In this document: one piece after another, positions 17,389-26,714 of the stretch
How positions within the stretch are numbered: the first letter of the stretch is position 1
How the letters are laid out: the number at the start of each line of letters is the position of its first letter
Assembly: GCA_004020875.1 (NCBI GenBank)
Contig: SAPZ01000029.1
Coordinates: forward strand, 1-64,000
Length of the DNA stretch: 64,000 bases
Source: Mesorhizobium sp.
GTDB taxonomy: Bacteria > Pseudomonadota > Alphaproteobacteria > Rhizobiales > Rhizobiaceae
Direction of reading: 5' to 3'
Notes under the pieces: model-generated
Told to the model about the DNA's origin: nothing
Database searches by the model: none
What the model saw: only the letters and a program-made list of their open reading frames with translations
Position numbers and translations under genes: made by a program

Positions 17389-19278
17389 ATGACGACGGAC
17401 ACCAAGACGGAAACCAGGACATTCGAAGCGGACGTCTCGCGGCTGCTGCACATGATGGTTCACTCGGTCTATTCGGATCGCGATGTCTTCCTGCGCGAGC
17501 TGATCTCCAACGCGGCGGACGCCTGCGAGAAGCTGCGCTTCGAGGCGGTCAGCCGGCCCGAGCTTCTGGGCGAGGATCCGAAGCCGCGCATCACCATTGC
17601 CGCCGATCCGGACAACAAAGAGCTTGTCGTCGAGGATAACGGCATCGGCATGAGCCGCGACGAGATGGCGGAAGCGCTGGGCACAATCGCCCGCTCCGGC
17701 ACGCGCGCCTTCATGGAGCGCGTCGAGGCCGGCAAGGCGGCGGAGGACACGCAGCTCATCGGCCAGTTCGGCGTCGGCTTCTACTCGGCCTTTATGGTTG
17801 CCGATCGGGTCGACGTCATCAGCCGCCAGGCTGGCAGCGACCAGGCCTTCCGCTGGTCGTCCGATGGCAAGGGCACCTATGAAATCGCGCCGGCGCCCCT
17901 GGAGGCCGCGCCCAAGCGCGGCACGCGCGTGGTGCTGCATCTGATGGAAGACGCTGCCTCCTACACCGCGCCCTATCGCCTCGAGGGCCTCGCGAAGTCG
18001 CAGTCCGGCCATGTGCCGGTGCCGATCACGCTTGTCGAAAAACCCGGCGCAGAGCCGCGCGACATCGCCGACGGCACGGCGCTCTGGGTGCGGCAGAAGA
18101 GCGAGATCAAGCCCGAGGAATATACCGATTTCTACCGCAGCGTCGCCGGCCAGTATGACGAGCCGGCCTCCACCATCCATTTCCGCGCAGAGGGCCGGCA
18201 GGAATACAGCGTGCTCGCCTTCGTGCCCGGATCGCGGCCGTTCGACCTGTTCGACCAGGACCGCAAGGGCCGCATGAAGCTCTATGTGCGGCGCGTCTTC
18301 ATCACCGACGATGCCGATCTCCTGCCGCGCTACTTGCGCTTCGTGCGCGGCCTGGTCGATTCAGCTGACCTCCCGCTCAACGTCTCGCGCGAGATGATCC
18401 AGGAAAGCCCGCTGCTCGCCGCTATCCGCAAGGGCGTGACCAATCGCGTGCTCGGCGACCTCGCCAAGACGGCCGAAAACGATGCCGAAACCTACACAAA
18501 GATCTGGGAGAATTTCGGCGTCGTCCTCAAGGAAGGTCTCTACGAGGATTACGAGCGGCGCGAGCAGCTTCTGAAGCTTGCCCGCTTCCACTCGACCGCC
18601 TCAGGCGAACCCTGGCGCAGCCTTGCCGACTACGTCGCCGCAATGAAGGAAGGCCAGAAGGCGATCTTCTTCATGGCCGGCGACGGCCGCGCCCGGCTGG
18701 AGGCCTCGCCGCAGCTCGAAGGTTTTCGCGCCCGAGGCATCGAGGTGCTGCTGCTCACCGATCCGGTCGACAGTTTCTGGGTGTCGATGGCACCGGAATT
18801 CGACGGCAAGCCGTTCAAGTCGGTGACGCAGGGCGCGGCAGAGCTTGCCGACATCCCCCTGCCCGACGATGCGGCCAAGCCTGATGCCGAGACGTCATCG
18901 GAGATCGCCGCCTTCCTCGCCTTCGTGAAGACGACGCTTGGCGAAGAGGTGTCGGACGTGAAGGCCTCCGACCGGCTGACCGAAAGCGCCGTCTGCCTCG
19001 TTGCGCCCGAGCATGGCCCGGACCGCCAGTTCGAGCGCCTGCTCAACGCCGCCGGCCGGCTCGACAAGGCCGCCAAGCCGATCCTCGAGATCAACCCGCG
19101 GCATGAGCGCGTGGTGGCGCTGGCCAAACTCGGCGACGAGGAGAAGGCGTTCAAGGAAGACGCCGCGCATCTGCTTTACGACGAAGCGCGCGTGCTCGAC
19201 GGCGACAAGCCAGCCGACGCCAAGGCCTTCTCCACGCGCCTGGCGCGGCTGATCGATCGCGGCTTGGCGAAGGGATGA
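17389..19278 (+). CDS. htpG: molecular chaperone HtpG (Hsp90)
   Basis: The 629-residue Hsp90 has the GHKL ATPase motifs near the N-terminus: ELISNAADACEKL, the DNGIGM lid motif at ~83, and GQFGVGFYSAFMVADRV near 125. The middle domain carries NVSREMIQESPLL, and a C-terminal dimerisation domain follows. It is a cytosolic ATP-dependent chaperone. SD AGGA lies before the ATG at 17389. It closes the heat-shock block, and a strong hairpin follows. Confidence 0.98.
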   Translation: MTTDTKTETRTFEADVSRLLHMMVHSVYSDRDVFLRELISNAADACEKLRFEAVSRPELLGEDPKPRITIAADPDNKELVVEDNGIGMSRDEMAEALGTIARSGTRAFMERVEAGKAAEDTQLIGQFGVGFYSAFMVADRVDVISRQAGSDQAFRWSSDGKGTYEIAPAPLEAAPKRGTRVVLHLMEDAASYTAPYRLEGLAKSQSGHVPVPITLVEKPGAEPRDIADGTALWVRQKSEIKPEEYTDFYRSVAGQYDEPASTIHFRAEGRQEYSVLAFVPGSRPFDLFDQDRKGRMKLYVRRVFITDDADLLPRYLRFVRGLVDSADLPLNVSREMIQESPLLAAIRKGVTNRVLGDLAKTAENDAETYTKIWENFGVVLKEGLYEDYERREQLLKLARFHSTASGEPWRSLADYVAAMKEGQKAIFFMAGDGRARLEASPQLEGFRARGIEVLLLTDPVDSFWVSMAPEFDGKPFKSVTQGAAELADIPLPDDAAKPDAETSSEIAAFLAFVKTTLGEEVSDVKASDRLTESAVCLVAPEHGPDRQFERLLNAAGRLDKAAKPILEINPRHERVVALAKLGDEEKAFKEDAAHLLYDEARVLDGDKPADAKAFSTRLARLIDRGLAKG

Positions 19279-19298
19279 TGAGGGCGCCATACCGAGAT

Positions 19299-19321
19299 GC
19301 GCCGCCCATGAGGGGCGGCGC
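19299..19321 (+). terminator. hairpin downstream of htpG
   Basis: A perfect 9-bp GC stem (GCGCCGCCC / GGGCGGCGC) with a 5-nt loop starts about 20 bp after the htpG stop. No T-tract follows. Confidence 0.6.
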
Positions 19322-19408
19322 CGCCAAACACGATCAGATGCTGGCACATTGCCAATGACCCGCTAAGCTCTATCGTGGTTTTCGCGAAAATGAGCGGCAG
19401 GAACTCCG

Positions 19409-20089
19409 ATGAAGCGCATCGTTCTGGTCAGGCACTCGGAGGAACCGGGCGACGATCATGTCCAGACGACGCTTGAGGCGAACGGCCATGCGGTCACTAC
19501 CGCGATGCCGTTCAAGGGCGAGCAGATCGATCTCGGCTCGATCGATGGAGCCGTGATCTATGGCGGTCCGTTCAACGTCTTCGACACCGACAAGCATCCG
19601 TTCCTCGATCACGAAGCCGCGCTGATCGAGCATTGCCTGGACAACGACCTGCCGCTGCTCGGCATCTGCCAGGGCGCGCAGCAGATCGCCTGGCATCTCG
19701 GCGCCGATGTCGGGCCGGTGGATAGCGGAATCAGGGAGTTCGGCTATTTTGAGATCACGCCGACGGCCGAGGCCGGCGACTTCCTCGACCGGCCGCTCTA
19801 CTTGCCGCAGAACCATTTTCACACTTTCGCTCTGCCGGCGGGTGCCGTGCACCTGGCTTCGAGCGAGATTTTTCCCAACCAGGCATTCCGCATCGGCGAC
19901 AAGACCTACGCCTTGCAGTTCCACGCCGAGCAAGGCCCGGCCGGCTTCCGGCGCTGGCAGGAGCGCCAAGGCGCGCCCTACGGAACGCTCGGCGCGCAGG
20001 ACCGGGACGAACAGGACCGGCTGATGGAAGCCCATCACGCGGCGCAGCTTGCCTGGTTCAGCGGCTTCGTGACCAAGCTCTTTGGCTGA
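19409..20089 (+). CDS. class I glutamine amidotransferase-like protein
   Basis: This 226-residue stand-alone GATase1 domain has the nucleophile elbow GICQGAQQIAWHLG (Cys near residue 88), a YGGPFNVFD oxyanion segment, and the catalytic His-Glu in LQFHAEQ near 172. It resembles GMP-synthase-like amidotransferases that act on small molecules such as gamma-glutamyl compounds. No synthetase partner is adjacent, so the substrate is unknown. SD GGCAGGA precedes the ATG. Confidence 0.85.
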   Translation: MKRIVLVRHSEEPGDDHVQTTLEANGHAVTTAMPFKGEQIDLGSIDGAVIYGGPFNVFDTDKHPFLDHEAALIEHCLDNDLPLLGICQGAQQIAWHLGADVGPVDSGIREFGYFEITPTAEAGDFLDRPLYLPQNHFHTFALPAGAVHLASSEIFPNQAFRIGDKTYALQFHAEQGPAGFRRWQERQGAPYGTLGAQDRDEQDRLMEAHHAAQLAWFSGFVTKLFG

Positions 20090-20113
20090 GGCGCATTTGG
20101 TGAGAATCCGGGC

Positions 20114-21241
20114 ATGACCATAGAAGGCTTCTGCGATCCGCTCTTTGCCGGCGTGCGCGATGCGTTCGCCTTGTTTTTCGATCAAGGCCTCGAGCATGGC
20201 GGCGGCGTCTCGGTCGTGGCCGACGGCAAGACCGTCGTCGACCTTTGGGGCGGCCATGCGGACGCCGCACGGACTCGGCCGTGGCGGCGTGACACGCTGG
20301 TCAATGTCTGGTCTTCAACCAAGGGCGTCGTGGCGCTGGCGATCGCCATGCTGGTGGAACGCGGCAAGCTGGACTATGCCGCGCCGGTCGCGCGCTATTG
20401 GCCGGAATTCGCGGCCTGCGGCAAGGAGAGGATCACACTCGACCAGGTGATGTCGCACCAAGCCGGGCTGAACGGTCTCGCCGTGCCGATGGACGAGGCG
20501 GGCATGCTCGCCTGGACGCCCTATATCAATGCGCTTGCCGCCATGGCGCCGCTCTGGGAGCCCGGCAGCCGTTGCGTCTATCATGCGCTCAGCTACGGCC
20601 ACCTTGCCGGCGAGGTGCTGCGGCGCATCGACGGGCGCAGCGTCGGGTGCTTCATCGCGGAAGAGATCGCCGGCCCGCTTGGGGCGGATTTCCATGTCGG
20701 CCTGTCGGCGCCCGAGGATGCCCGAGCAGCCGAGATGATCGAAGGTCCGAAAGCCTCGGAATGGGTCGACTTCGTGCGCGCCTCACCCTTTCCTCACGCA
20801 TGCGACAACCCAACGCCCCGCGCCCTGGCGCCCAACGACCGGGCCTGGCGCGCCGCCGAGGTGCCGGGCGGCAACGGCCAGTCCACGGCGCATGCGCTGG
20901 CGCGTATCTACGGCATGATGGCGACGGGCGGGACTTTTGAAGGCAGGCGCCTGGTCGGCCGCGCGGCGATCGAAGAGGCCGCGAGGCCGCGCTTTCGCGG
21001 CATGGACGACAGCTTCGCGCTGCCGGCCGCCTTCGCCGCCGGCTTCCAGATCGAGGACCCTGTCTATGCCGGCCGCGCATCGGCCCAAAGCTTCGGCCAC
21101 ACCGGCTGGGGCGGCGCCATCGGCTTTGCCGATCCCGGCGCCGGCGTCGGGTTCGGCTATGTCACCAACCGCATGCTGGGGTTCGACGATGTGGACCCGC
21201 GCCGCAAGGCGCTGATCGACGCCGTCTACGACGCGCTCTGA
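20114..21241 (+). CDS. serine hydrolase, beta-lactamase / EstB-like family
   Basis: This 375-residue class-C-beta-lactamase fold enzyme has the SxxK motif SSTK at residues ~67-70, a YxN-equivalent around HALSYGHLAGE, and the late GHTGWGG (KTG-equivalent) near residue 332. There is no signal peptide, so it is probably a cytoplasmic esterase or peptidase rather than an antibiotic resistance enzyme. It follows the amidotransferase after 24 bp in the same direction and may be co-transcribed. Confidence 0.87.
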   Translation: MTIEGFCDPLFAGVRDAFALFFDQGLEHGGGVSVVADGKTVVDLWGGHADAARTRPWRRDTLVNVWSSTKGVVALAIAMLVERGKLDYAAPVARYWPEFAACGKERITLDQVMSHQAGLNGLAVPMDEAGMLAWTPYINALAAMAPLWEPGSRCVYHALSYGHLAGEVLRRIDGRSVGCFIAEEIAGPLGADFHVGLSAPEDARAAEMIEGPKASEWVDFVRASPFPHACDNPTPRALAPNDRAWRAAEVPGGNGQSTAHALARIYGMMATGGTFEGRRLVGRAAIEEAARPRFRGMDDSFALPAAFAAGFQIEDPVYAGRASAQSFGHTGWGGAIGFADPGAGVGFGYVTNRMLGFDDVDPRRKALIDAVYDAL

Positions 21242-21250
21242 ATAAGATCC

Positions 21251-22873
21251 CTAGCTTCTCAGCCCCGGTGCTTCCTGGCCGGTGCGCGCGACATATTCGG
21301 TATACCCGCCGCCATAGGTGTGGATACCGTCGGGCGTCAGTTCAAGCACGCGGTTCGACAGCGCCGCCAGGAAGTGGCGATCGTGCGAGACGAAGAGCAT
21401 CGTGCCTTCGTATTGCGACAGCGCCTCGATCAACATCTGCTTGGTCGTGATGTCGAGGTGGTTGGTCGGCTCGTCGAGCACCAGGAGGTTGGGCGGGTCG
21501 AACAGCATCAGCGCCATCACCAGCCTGGCCTTCTCGCCGCCCGAAAGCACACGGCACTTCTTCTCGATCTCGTCGCCGGAAAAGCCGAAACAGCCGGCAA
21601 GCGCGCGCAGCGGCGCCTGGCCGGCCTGCGGGAAATTGTCCTCCAGGGTCTGGAACACGGTGCGCTCGCCGTCGAGCAATTCCATGGCGTGCTGGGCGAA
21701 ATAGCCCATCTTGACGCTCGGGCCGCGCGCGACAGAGCCTTCGTCGGGCTCGGAAGCTCCGGCGACCAGCTTCAAAAGCGTCGACTTGCCGGCGCCGTTG
21801 ACGCCCATCACGCACCAGCGCTCGCGGCGGCGTATCTGGAAGTCGAGGCCCGAATAGATATTGCGGCTGCCATAGGATTTGTGGATGCCCTTCAGCGTTG
21901 CCACGTCCTCGCCGCAGCGCGGCGCCGGCTGAAACTCGAAGGCCACAGTCTGGCGGCGCTTCGGCGGCTCGACGCGGTTGATCTTGTCGAGCTTCTTCAC
22001 CCGGCTCTGCACCTGCGCGGCGTGGGAAGCGCGCGCCTTGAAGCGCTCGATGAAGGCGATCTCCTTGGCCAGCATCGCCTGCTGACGCTCGAACTGCGCC
22101 TGCAACTGCTTGTCGGCCAGCGCGCGCTGCTCCTGGTAGAATTCGTAATTGCCGGAATAGGAGGTGAGCGCGCCGGCATCGATCTCGATGATCTTGTTGA
22201 CGATGCGGTTCATGAACTCGCGATCGTGCGAGGTCATCAGCAGCGCGCCGTCATAGTCCTTGAGGAATTTCTCGAGCCAGATCAGGCTTTCGAGATCGAG
22301 ATGGTTCGACGGCTCGTCGAGCAGCATGACGTCGGGCCGCATTAGCAGGATGCGGGCCAGTGCGACGCGCATCTTCCAGCCGCCGGAGAGTTTTGCGACG
22401 TCGCCCTCCATCATCTCTTGGCTGAAGCCGAGGCCGTCCAGCACCTCGCGGGCACGGCCGTCCAGCGCATAGCCGTCGAGCTCCTCGAAGCGGTGCTGCA
22501 ATTCGCCGTAGCGCTCGATGATTACGTCCATCTCGTCGGCGCGGCCGGGATCGCCCATGGCGTGCTCGAGCTCGCGCATCTCGGCTGCCACCGCGCTCAC
22601 CGGCCCGGCGCCTTCCATGACTTCGGCGACGGCGCTCATTCCGCCCATGTCGCCGACATCCTGGCTGAAATAACCGATGGTGACGCCGCGATCGACCGAG
22701 ACCTGGCCTTCGTCGGGCTGCTCCTGGCCGATGATCATGCGGAAGAGCGTCGTCTTGCCGGCGCCGTTCGGGCCGACCAGCCCAACCTTCTCGCCCTTCT
22801 GCAAGGCGGCAGAGGCCTCGATGAACACGATTTGGCGACCGTTCTGCTTGCCGATATTTTCGAGACGGATCAT
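21251..22873 (-). CDS. ABC-F family ATP-binding protein
   Basis: The 540-residue protein has two ABC ATPase domains and no membrane segment. Walker A motifs are GPNGAGKTTLF (~residue 36) and GVNGAGKSTLLK (~345); signatures are LSGGWKMRVALARIL and LSGGEKARLVMALML. The basic linker between the domains (ERFKARASHAAQVQSRVKKLDK) is typical of ABC-F translation factors (EttA, Uup, YbiT). The start MIRLENIGKQNGRQIVF at 22873 matches the family. The frame to 23101 crosses an intergenic repeat and is rejected. It likely acts on ribosomes. Confidence 0.92.
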   Translation of the reverse strand: MIRLENIGKQNGRQIVFIEASAALQKGEKVGLVGPNGAGKTTLFRMIIGQEQPDEGQVSVDRGVTIGYFSQDVGDMGGMSAVAEVMEGAGPVSAVAAEMRELEHAMGDPGRADEMDVIIERYGELQHRFEELDGYALDGRAREVLDGLGFSQEMMEGDVAKLSGGWKMRVALARILLMRPDVMLLDEPSNHLDLESLIWLEKFLKDYDGALLMTSHDREFMNRIVNKIIEIDAGALTSYSGNYEFYQEQRALADKQLQAQFERQQAMLAKEIAFIERFKARASHAAQVQSRVKKLDKINRVEPPKRRQTVAFEFQPAPRCGEDVATLKGIHKSYGSRNIYSGLDFQIRRRERWCVMGVNGAGKSTLLKLVAGASEPDEGSVARGPSVKMGYFAQHAMELLDGERTVFQTLEDNFPQAGQAPLRALAGCFGFSGDEIEKKCRVLSGGEKARLVMALMLFDPPNLLVLDEPTNHLDITTKQMLIEALSQYEGTMLFVSHDRHFLAALSNRVLELTPDGIHTYGGGYTEYVARTGQEAPGLRS

Positions 22874-22990
22874 GGGGCGGTCCGGGAAACTGCGCTGATT
22901 TGGCGGGATTTGCCCGGGCGTGTACGCGATTGAAGGTGCGAGGGGAAGAGGCAGAAGCGACGCAGATGAGACGATGGGGTTGCCGAAGGC

Positions 22991-23034
22991 GGCGCCGCAG
23001 CCAATCTCCCCACAAGGAGGAGCTAGGCGCCGCG
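22991..23034. repeat. intergenic repeat, partial family A-like copy
   Basis: A short dyad region between the oxygenase stop and the ABC-F start contains CCAATCTCCCCACAAGGAGG, which matches the core of the family A repeats at 23870 and 43449 (ATCTCCC...CAAG...GGGAGAT). It is flanked by GGCGCCGC on both sides and is much shorter than the other copies. Confidence 0.5.
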
Positions 23035-23036
23035 CC

Positions 23037-23780
23037 CTACTTCGCGTCGTGGAAGATGATCCCCACCGTATGCCGCTGCCCCGAACGCAAGCGGCTGACA
23101 CCGTGGCGGAGGTTCACCCGGTAATATCCTTTGGTGCCTTGCACCGGCCGGTTGTGCACGGCGAAGATCGCCGCGTCGCCGCGCTTCAGCGGCACCACCT
23201 CGGCGCGACTTTGCATGCGGGGGCGCTGTTCGGTCAGCACGAACTCCCCGCCGCTGAAATCCTCACCGGGCTCGGACAACAGGATCGCCACCTGCAGCGG
23301 AAAGGCAAGCGCGCCGTAGAGGTCCTGATGCAGGCAGTTGAAGTCGCCGGGGCCGTATTGCAAGAGAAGCGGCGTCGGCCTCGTCTGGCCCTCGTCGTGG
23401 CAGCGCTTCAGGAAAGCGGCGTGATCGGCGGGATAGCGAAGCGCTGCGCCCATCTTCTCGTTCCAGTCATTGGCGACGGCGGCAAGGCGCGGATACAGGG
23501 CTGAGCGCAGGCCCTCGATCAGATCAGGCAGCGGGTATTTGAAGTAGCGATATTCGCCCTTGCCGAAGCCGTGGCGGGCCATCACCACATGGCTGCGGAA
23601 ATGCTCCTCATGCGGATAGAGGCCGGCTATATCGGCGCATTCTTCCGCTGAGAGAAGGCCGGGCATGACGGCGCTGCCATGAGCGTTGAGGTCTGACACC
23701 AGCGCGCGCCAGTCTTGCGCCGCGGCACGGGATTCGGCTGAGCGGCTGGCGCGCTTGGTGTTCAGGGAGTGGACGGTCAT
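23037..23780 (-). CDS. 2OG-Fe(II) oxygenase family protein
   Basis: The 247-residue protein has a jelly-roll dioxygenase core. The Fe(II) ligand motif HxD appears as CLHQDLYGAL (~residue 143), the basic 2-oxoglutarate-binding tail as GYYRVNLRHGVSRLRSGQRHTVGI. The second His ligand is one of the histidines there. It probably hydroxylates or demethylates an unidentified substrate. ATG at 23780 has AAGGAGG upstream. Its 5' side faces a large inverted repeat. Confidence 0.83.
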   Translation of the reverse strand: MTVHSLNTKRASRSAESRAAAQDWRALVSDLNAHGSAVMPGLLSAEECADIAGLYPHEEHFRSHVVMARHGFGKGEYRYFKYPLPDLIEGLRSALYPRLAAVANDWNEKMGAALRYPADHAAFLKRCHDEGQTRPTPLLLQYGPGDFNCLHQDLYGALAFPLQVAILLSEPGEDFSGGEFVLTEQRPRMQSRAEVVPLKRGDAAIFAVHNRPVQGTKGYYRVNLRHGVSRLRSGQRHTVGIIFHDAK

Positions 23781-23865
23781 GAGTTCGCCTCCTTGCTTGT
23801 CCACGAAGATAGGACGAGCGGCGTGGGGAGCCACCCGATTCATGGCAAGGTGGCGAGGCGCGGGG

Positions 23866-24043
23866 GCGCCGATCTCCCTTGCGGGGGAGATGGCCGGCAG
23901 GCCAGAGGGGGTGTGAAGGAACGCAACCTCTCCGGGTTGCGACAAATGCCAACTTCCGAGAATTTGTCCTCAAAGAATGATAGGTCGGCGGGACAGCACC
24001 CCCTCTGCCCTGCCGGGCATCTCCCCCACAAGGGGCGAGATCA
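23866..24043. repeat. large inverted repeat made of two family A copies
   Basis: Two arms of about 45 bp face each other: 23870-23912 and 23996-24042. Both contain GATCTC, then GGGGGAGATG, CCGGCAGG and AGAGGGGGTG when read on the same strand. The intervening 80 bp is ordinary sequence. Each arm has its own internal stem (ATCTCCC...GGGAGAT). The same element occurs at 28205 and 43449. It lies between two minus-strand genes and carries no coding frame. Confidence 0.8.
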
Positions 24044-24049
24044 GCAGCT

Positions 24050-24583
24050 TCACGGCCTCCGATACCCCTCCAGCTCCGGATCGAGATCGACCTTCACCGC
24101 ATTGGTGAACACGCAGGTCGCCACCATGATGCCGGCGAAGGCGGTGAGGTTGACGAGCAGCGTCTCGTCATAGCGAGATTTGAGCGCGGCCCAGGTCTCG
24201 TCCGGAACGATGTTGGAATCGGCCGCGACCGCTTTGCCGAAGCCGATGAGCAGCGCCTCGTCCGCAGTGGGCTCGATCGCTTCGGGGTCGAGCCCGCTAT
24301 CGATCAGCGCGCGGCGGAAGAAAGTCACCGGAATCTCGGCGCGCATCGTCTCGGCAATCGCTTTCGAGAACAGCCAGATGGTGCGGTCATCGAGCGTGGG
24401 CTTCAGCAGGTCGCGCAGCGTGAACCATTCGGCGTAGATGCGGTGCGCGGCCGGCGAATGAAGCAGGATGCGCTTCATGTTGGTCATGCGGCCGCGCAGC
24501 TCAAGCTCGCGGTCGTGCTCGGCGCGGATGTCGTCGGAGGCGGTGGCGTAATCGATCGCGGAGAGATGCGCCATCGGCTTCAC
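24050..24583 (-). CDS. AhpD/carboxymuconolactone decarboxylase-like protein
   Basis: The 177-residue helical protein begins MKPMAHLSAIDYATASDDIRAEHD and has a CMD/AhpD-like body (MKRILLHSPAAHRIYAEW...LRDLLKPTLDDRTIWLFSKAI). The catalytic CxxC of AhpD is absent. The start is GTG at 24583, overlapping the stop of the preceding OsmC gene as GTGA, which points to translational coupling. An internal ATG at 24574 is the alternative. Family assignment is moderate. Confidence 0.6.
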   Translation of the reverse strand: MKPMAHLSAIDYATASDDIRAEHDRELELRGRMTNMKRILLHSPAAHRIYAEWFTLRDLLKPTLDDRTIWLFSKAIAETMRAEIPVTFFRRALIDSGLDPEAIEPTADEALLIGFGKAVAADSNIVPDETWAALKSRYDETLLVNLTAFAGIMVATCVFTNAVKVDLDPELEGYRRP

Positions 24584-25002
24584 CCCAGTGTCGCATGCAG
24601 TGTCGGCGCGCCGCGCAGCGTGTTGGAAACGGTGCAGATGTTTTCAGCGTCGGCCAGGATACGCTCTTTCATCGCGGCATCGAGATCGCCGGTGATTTCC
24701 AGTTTGATGTTGAATGTCTCGAGCCGCGAGGGCTCGTCCTTCGCCTTCTCGCCGCCTACATCCGCCCTCACTTCGCCCAGCCGATCGGCGACGCCGAGAC
24801 GGGTGGCGGCGATGCGGGCGCTGAGCACCATGCAGGCGGCCAGCGAGGCGTAGAGCAGATCGAGCGGATTGAACCCCGGCGCGCTGACCTGGGTGACGAC
24901 ATCGACCGTGCCGCCGGTCGGCGTCGTCACCGTGGGCAGGTCGCCTGGGGGCATGACCGCGAGCGCGCCAGTGTTGCGGGTTCTGATCTTCAGCTCGCTC
25001 AT
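24580..25002 (-). CDS. OsmC family protein
   Basis: This 140-residue OsmC/Ohr-like domain shows the typical central helix FNPLDLLYASLAACMVLSARI, whose Cys is the active-site Cys of the family, and ends with ICTVSNTLRGAPTLHATLG, where the second Cys is. Such proteins reduce organic hydroperoxides or act as redox enzymes. SD GGAAGGA precedes the ATG at 25002. It is coupled to the downstream AhpD-like gene, a sensible peroxide-handling pair. Confidence 0.85.
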   Translation of the reverse strand: MSELKIRTRNTGALAVMPPGDLPTVTTPTGGTVDVVTQVSAPGFNPLDLLYASLAACMVLSARIAATRLGVADRLGEVRADVGGEKAKDEPSRLETFNIKLEITGDLDAAMKERILADAENICTVSNTLRGAPTLHATLG

Positions 25003-25144
25003 TGCAAAATCCTTCCGGCCGGCATGGCTGACAGATCTGTCATAGCGGGCATGAATTCAACAGGGCAATCGCCGAATGCGAAGGGCAACGCAGACGGACG
25101 TAGGCCTCTTACAACCGGGTCGCGGGCTTCCCGTCGCGCGCTCC

Positions 25145-26635
25145 TTATGCCAGCCCCCGCAGCACGTGCTTCTGAACCTTACCCGACGCCGTGCGCGGCA
25201 GCGTTTCCATCAGCCGGAATTCCTTGGGCACCTTATAGCGGGCGATGTGCGCGGCGCAGTGGCTGATCAGCGCCTCGGAGTCGAGCGCCCGGCCGGGCCG
25301 CAGCACGACGAAGGCGCGGCCGACCTCACCCCAGCGCGCGTCGGCGACGCCGATCACCGCCGCCTCGGTGATGTCTGGATGGGCAAGCAGCGCCGTCTCG
25401 ACCTCGGCAGGGAAGACGTTCTCACCGCCGGAGATGAACATGTCCTTGCGGCGGTCGACCAAGGTCACGAAACCGTCCTCGTCGCGCCGCGCCATGTCGC
25501 CGGTGCGGAACCAACCATCCCCGCTGAACGCACTCGCCGTCTCGTCCGGCCGGTTCCAATAGCCCGGCGTGACGTTGGGGCCGGCGAGCCAGATCTCGCC
25601 CGTGTCGCCAGGCGCGACATCGTTGCCTGCGTCATCGACGATGCGCAGCGAAACCGACGGCGCCGGCAGGCCGGCGGACCCCGCCTTGCCGGCAATGCGA
25701 TCCGCCTGCGGCGGCACGCAAAGCACAGTGCCGGTTTCCGTCATGCCGTAGCCATCGGCCATGAGCACGCCCTGCTGGAGCCACCAAAGCACATCCGCGG
25801 CGGGATTCGGCGCGCCGCCGGTGAAAAGGGCCTTGAGCGACGTCCAGAGCGCGGGCGCGAAGCTTGCATGCTCGCGCAGCATCTTCGCCATCTGCGGTAC
25901 GCAGAAATAATGGGTGACGCCGAGATTGGGGTCGGCCAGCCGGCGATTGGTGACGCCGGCATCGAAGCCGGAGGAGATCAGAACCGTGCCGCCCTTTAGC
26001 AGGACAGGGCGAAGATTGGTGATCAGGCCGATGACATGAAACATCGGAGCGTCGCAAAGGACGATGCTGTCATGGCTGACGCGGCCGACGACACCGAAAT
26101 TGACGGCCGTGGCGAAAGCGTTGGCCTCCGTCACGATGACGCCCTTGGGCCGGCCCGACGTGCCTGAAGTGTAAAGGATGATCGAAGGCCGGTCGGCTTC
26201 CGGCAAGGGACGGCGCGGCGCGGGCGCCGCTGCTTCCACCGCCGCCGCGAAGCGCGCGACCGCAACAGGCGCGCAACCGGGCGGCGCCGCGATGTCCAGG
26301 TCGGCGTCGTGCACCAGCAGCGAGGGGCCGCAATCGGCCAGGATCACCTGCCGTTCAACCGCCGCGAGCCGCCAGTTGACCGGCACGAAAATAGCGCCAA
26401 GACGCATCGCGGCCTGTTGCAGGATGACGAGGTCGGCGCTGTTGCGGGCGAGCGAGGCGATCCGCTGCCCCTGCCCTATGCCATGGCTTTCGAGCACAGC
26501 GACCGCGCGCTGGATGGCGTCGTCGAGCGCCGCGTAGGTCCAGCGCCGGCCGGACGCGAGATCGACGCAGGCGAGTCGGCCTGGCTGCGCCCGGGCATGC
26601 AGGGCGACGGGGTCGGGTGTCGTCCAGGCCGGCAT
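25145..26635 (-). CDS. acyl-CoA synthetase, probable feruloyl/hydroxycinnamoyl-CoA ligase
   Basis: This 496-residue ANL ligase has the core motif ILYTSGTSGRPKGV near residue 155, DGYGMTETG near 300, the WFRTGD motif near 382, and the C-terminal lysine in RTASGKVQKH. The general enzyme class is certain. The hydroxycinnamate substrate is inferred from its neighbour, a hydroxycinnamoyl-CoA hydratase/lyase, and the divergent MarR regulator. The start MPAWTTPDPV at 26635 has GGGAGGAG upstream. The frame to 26695 lacks support. Confidence 0.8.
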   Translation of the reverse strand: MPAWTTPDPVALHARAQPGRLACVDLASGRRWTYAALDDAIQRAVAVLESHGIGQGQRIASLARNSADLVILQQAAMRLGAIFVPVNWRLAAVERQVILADCGPSLLVHDADLDIAAPPGCAPVAVARFAAAVEAAAPAPRRPLPEADRPSIILYTSGTSGRPKGVIVTEANAFATAVNFGVVGRVSHDSIVLCDAPMFHVIGLITNLRPVLLKGGTVLISSGFDAGVTNRRLADPNLGVTHYFCVPQMAKMLREHASFAPALWTSLKALFTGGAPNPAADVLWWLQQGVLMADGYGMTETGTVLCVPPQADRIAGKAGSAGLPAPSVSLRIVDDAGNDVAPGDTGEIWLAGPNVTPGYWNRPDETASAFSGDGWFRTGDMARRDEDGFVTLVDRRKDMFISGGENVFPAEVETALLAHPDITEAAVIGVADARWGEVGRAFVVLRPGRALDSEALISHCAAHIARYKVPKEFRLMETLPRTASGKVQKHVLRGLA

Positions 26636-26714
26636 TTGCGTTCTCCTCCCGTGTCGCGCGCCGTATCGGTTGCCGGCCGGCATCAGTGCCGTCACGGCGT
26701 CAGGTCATTCCGGA

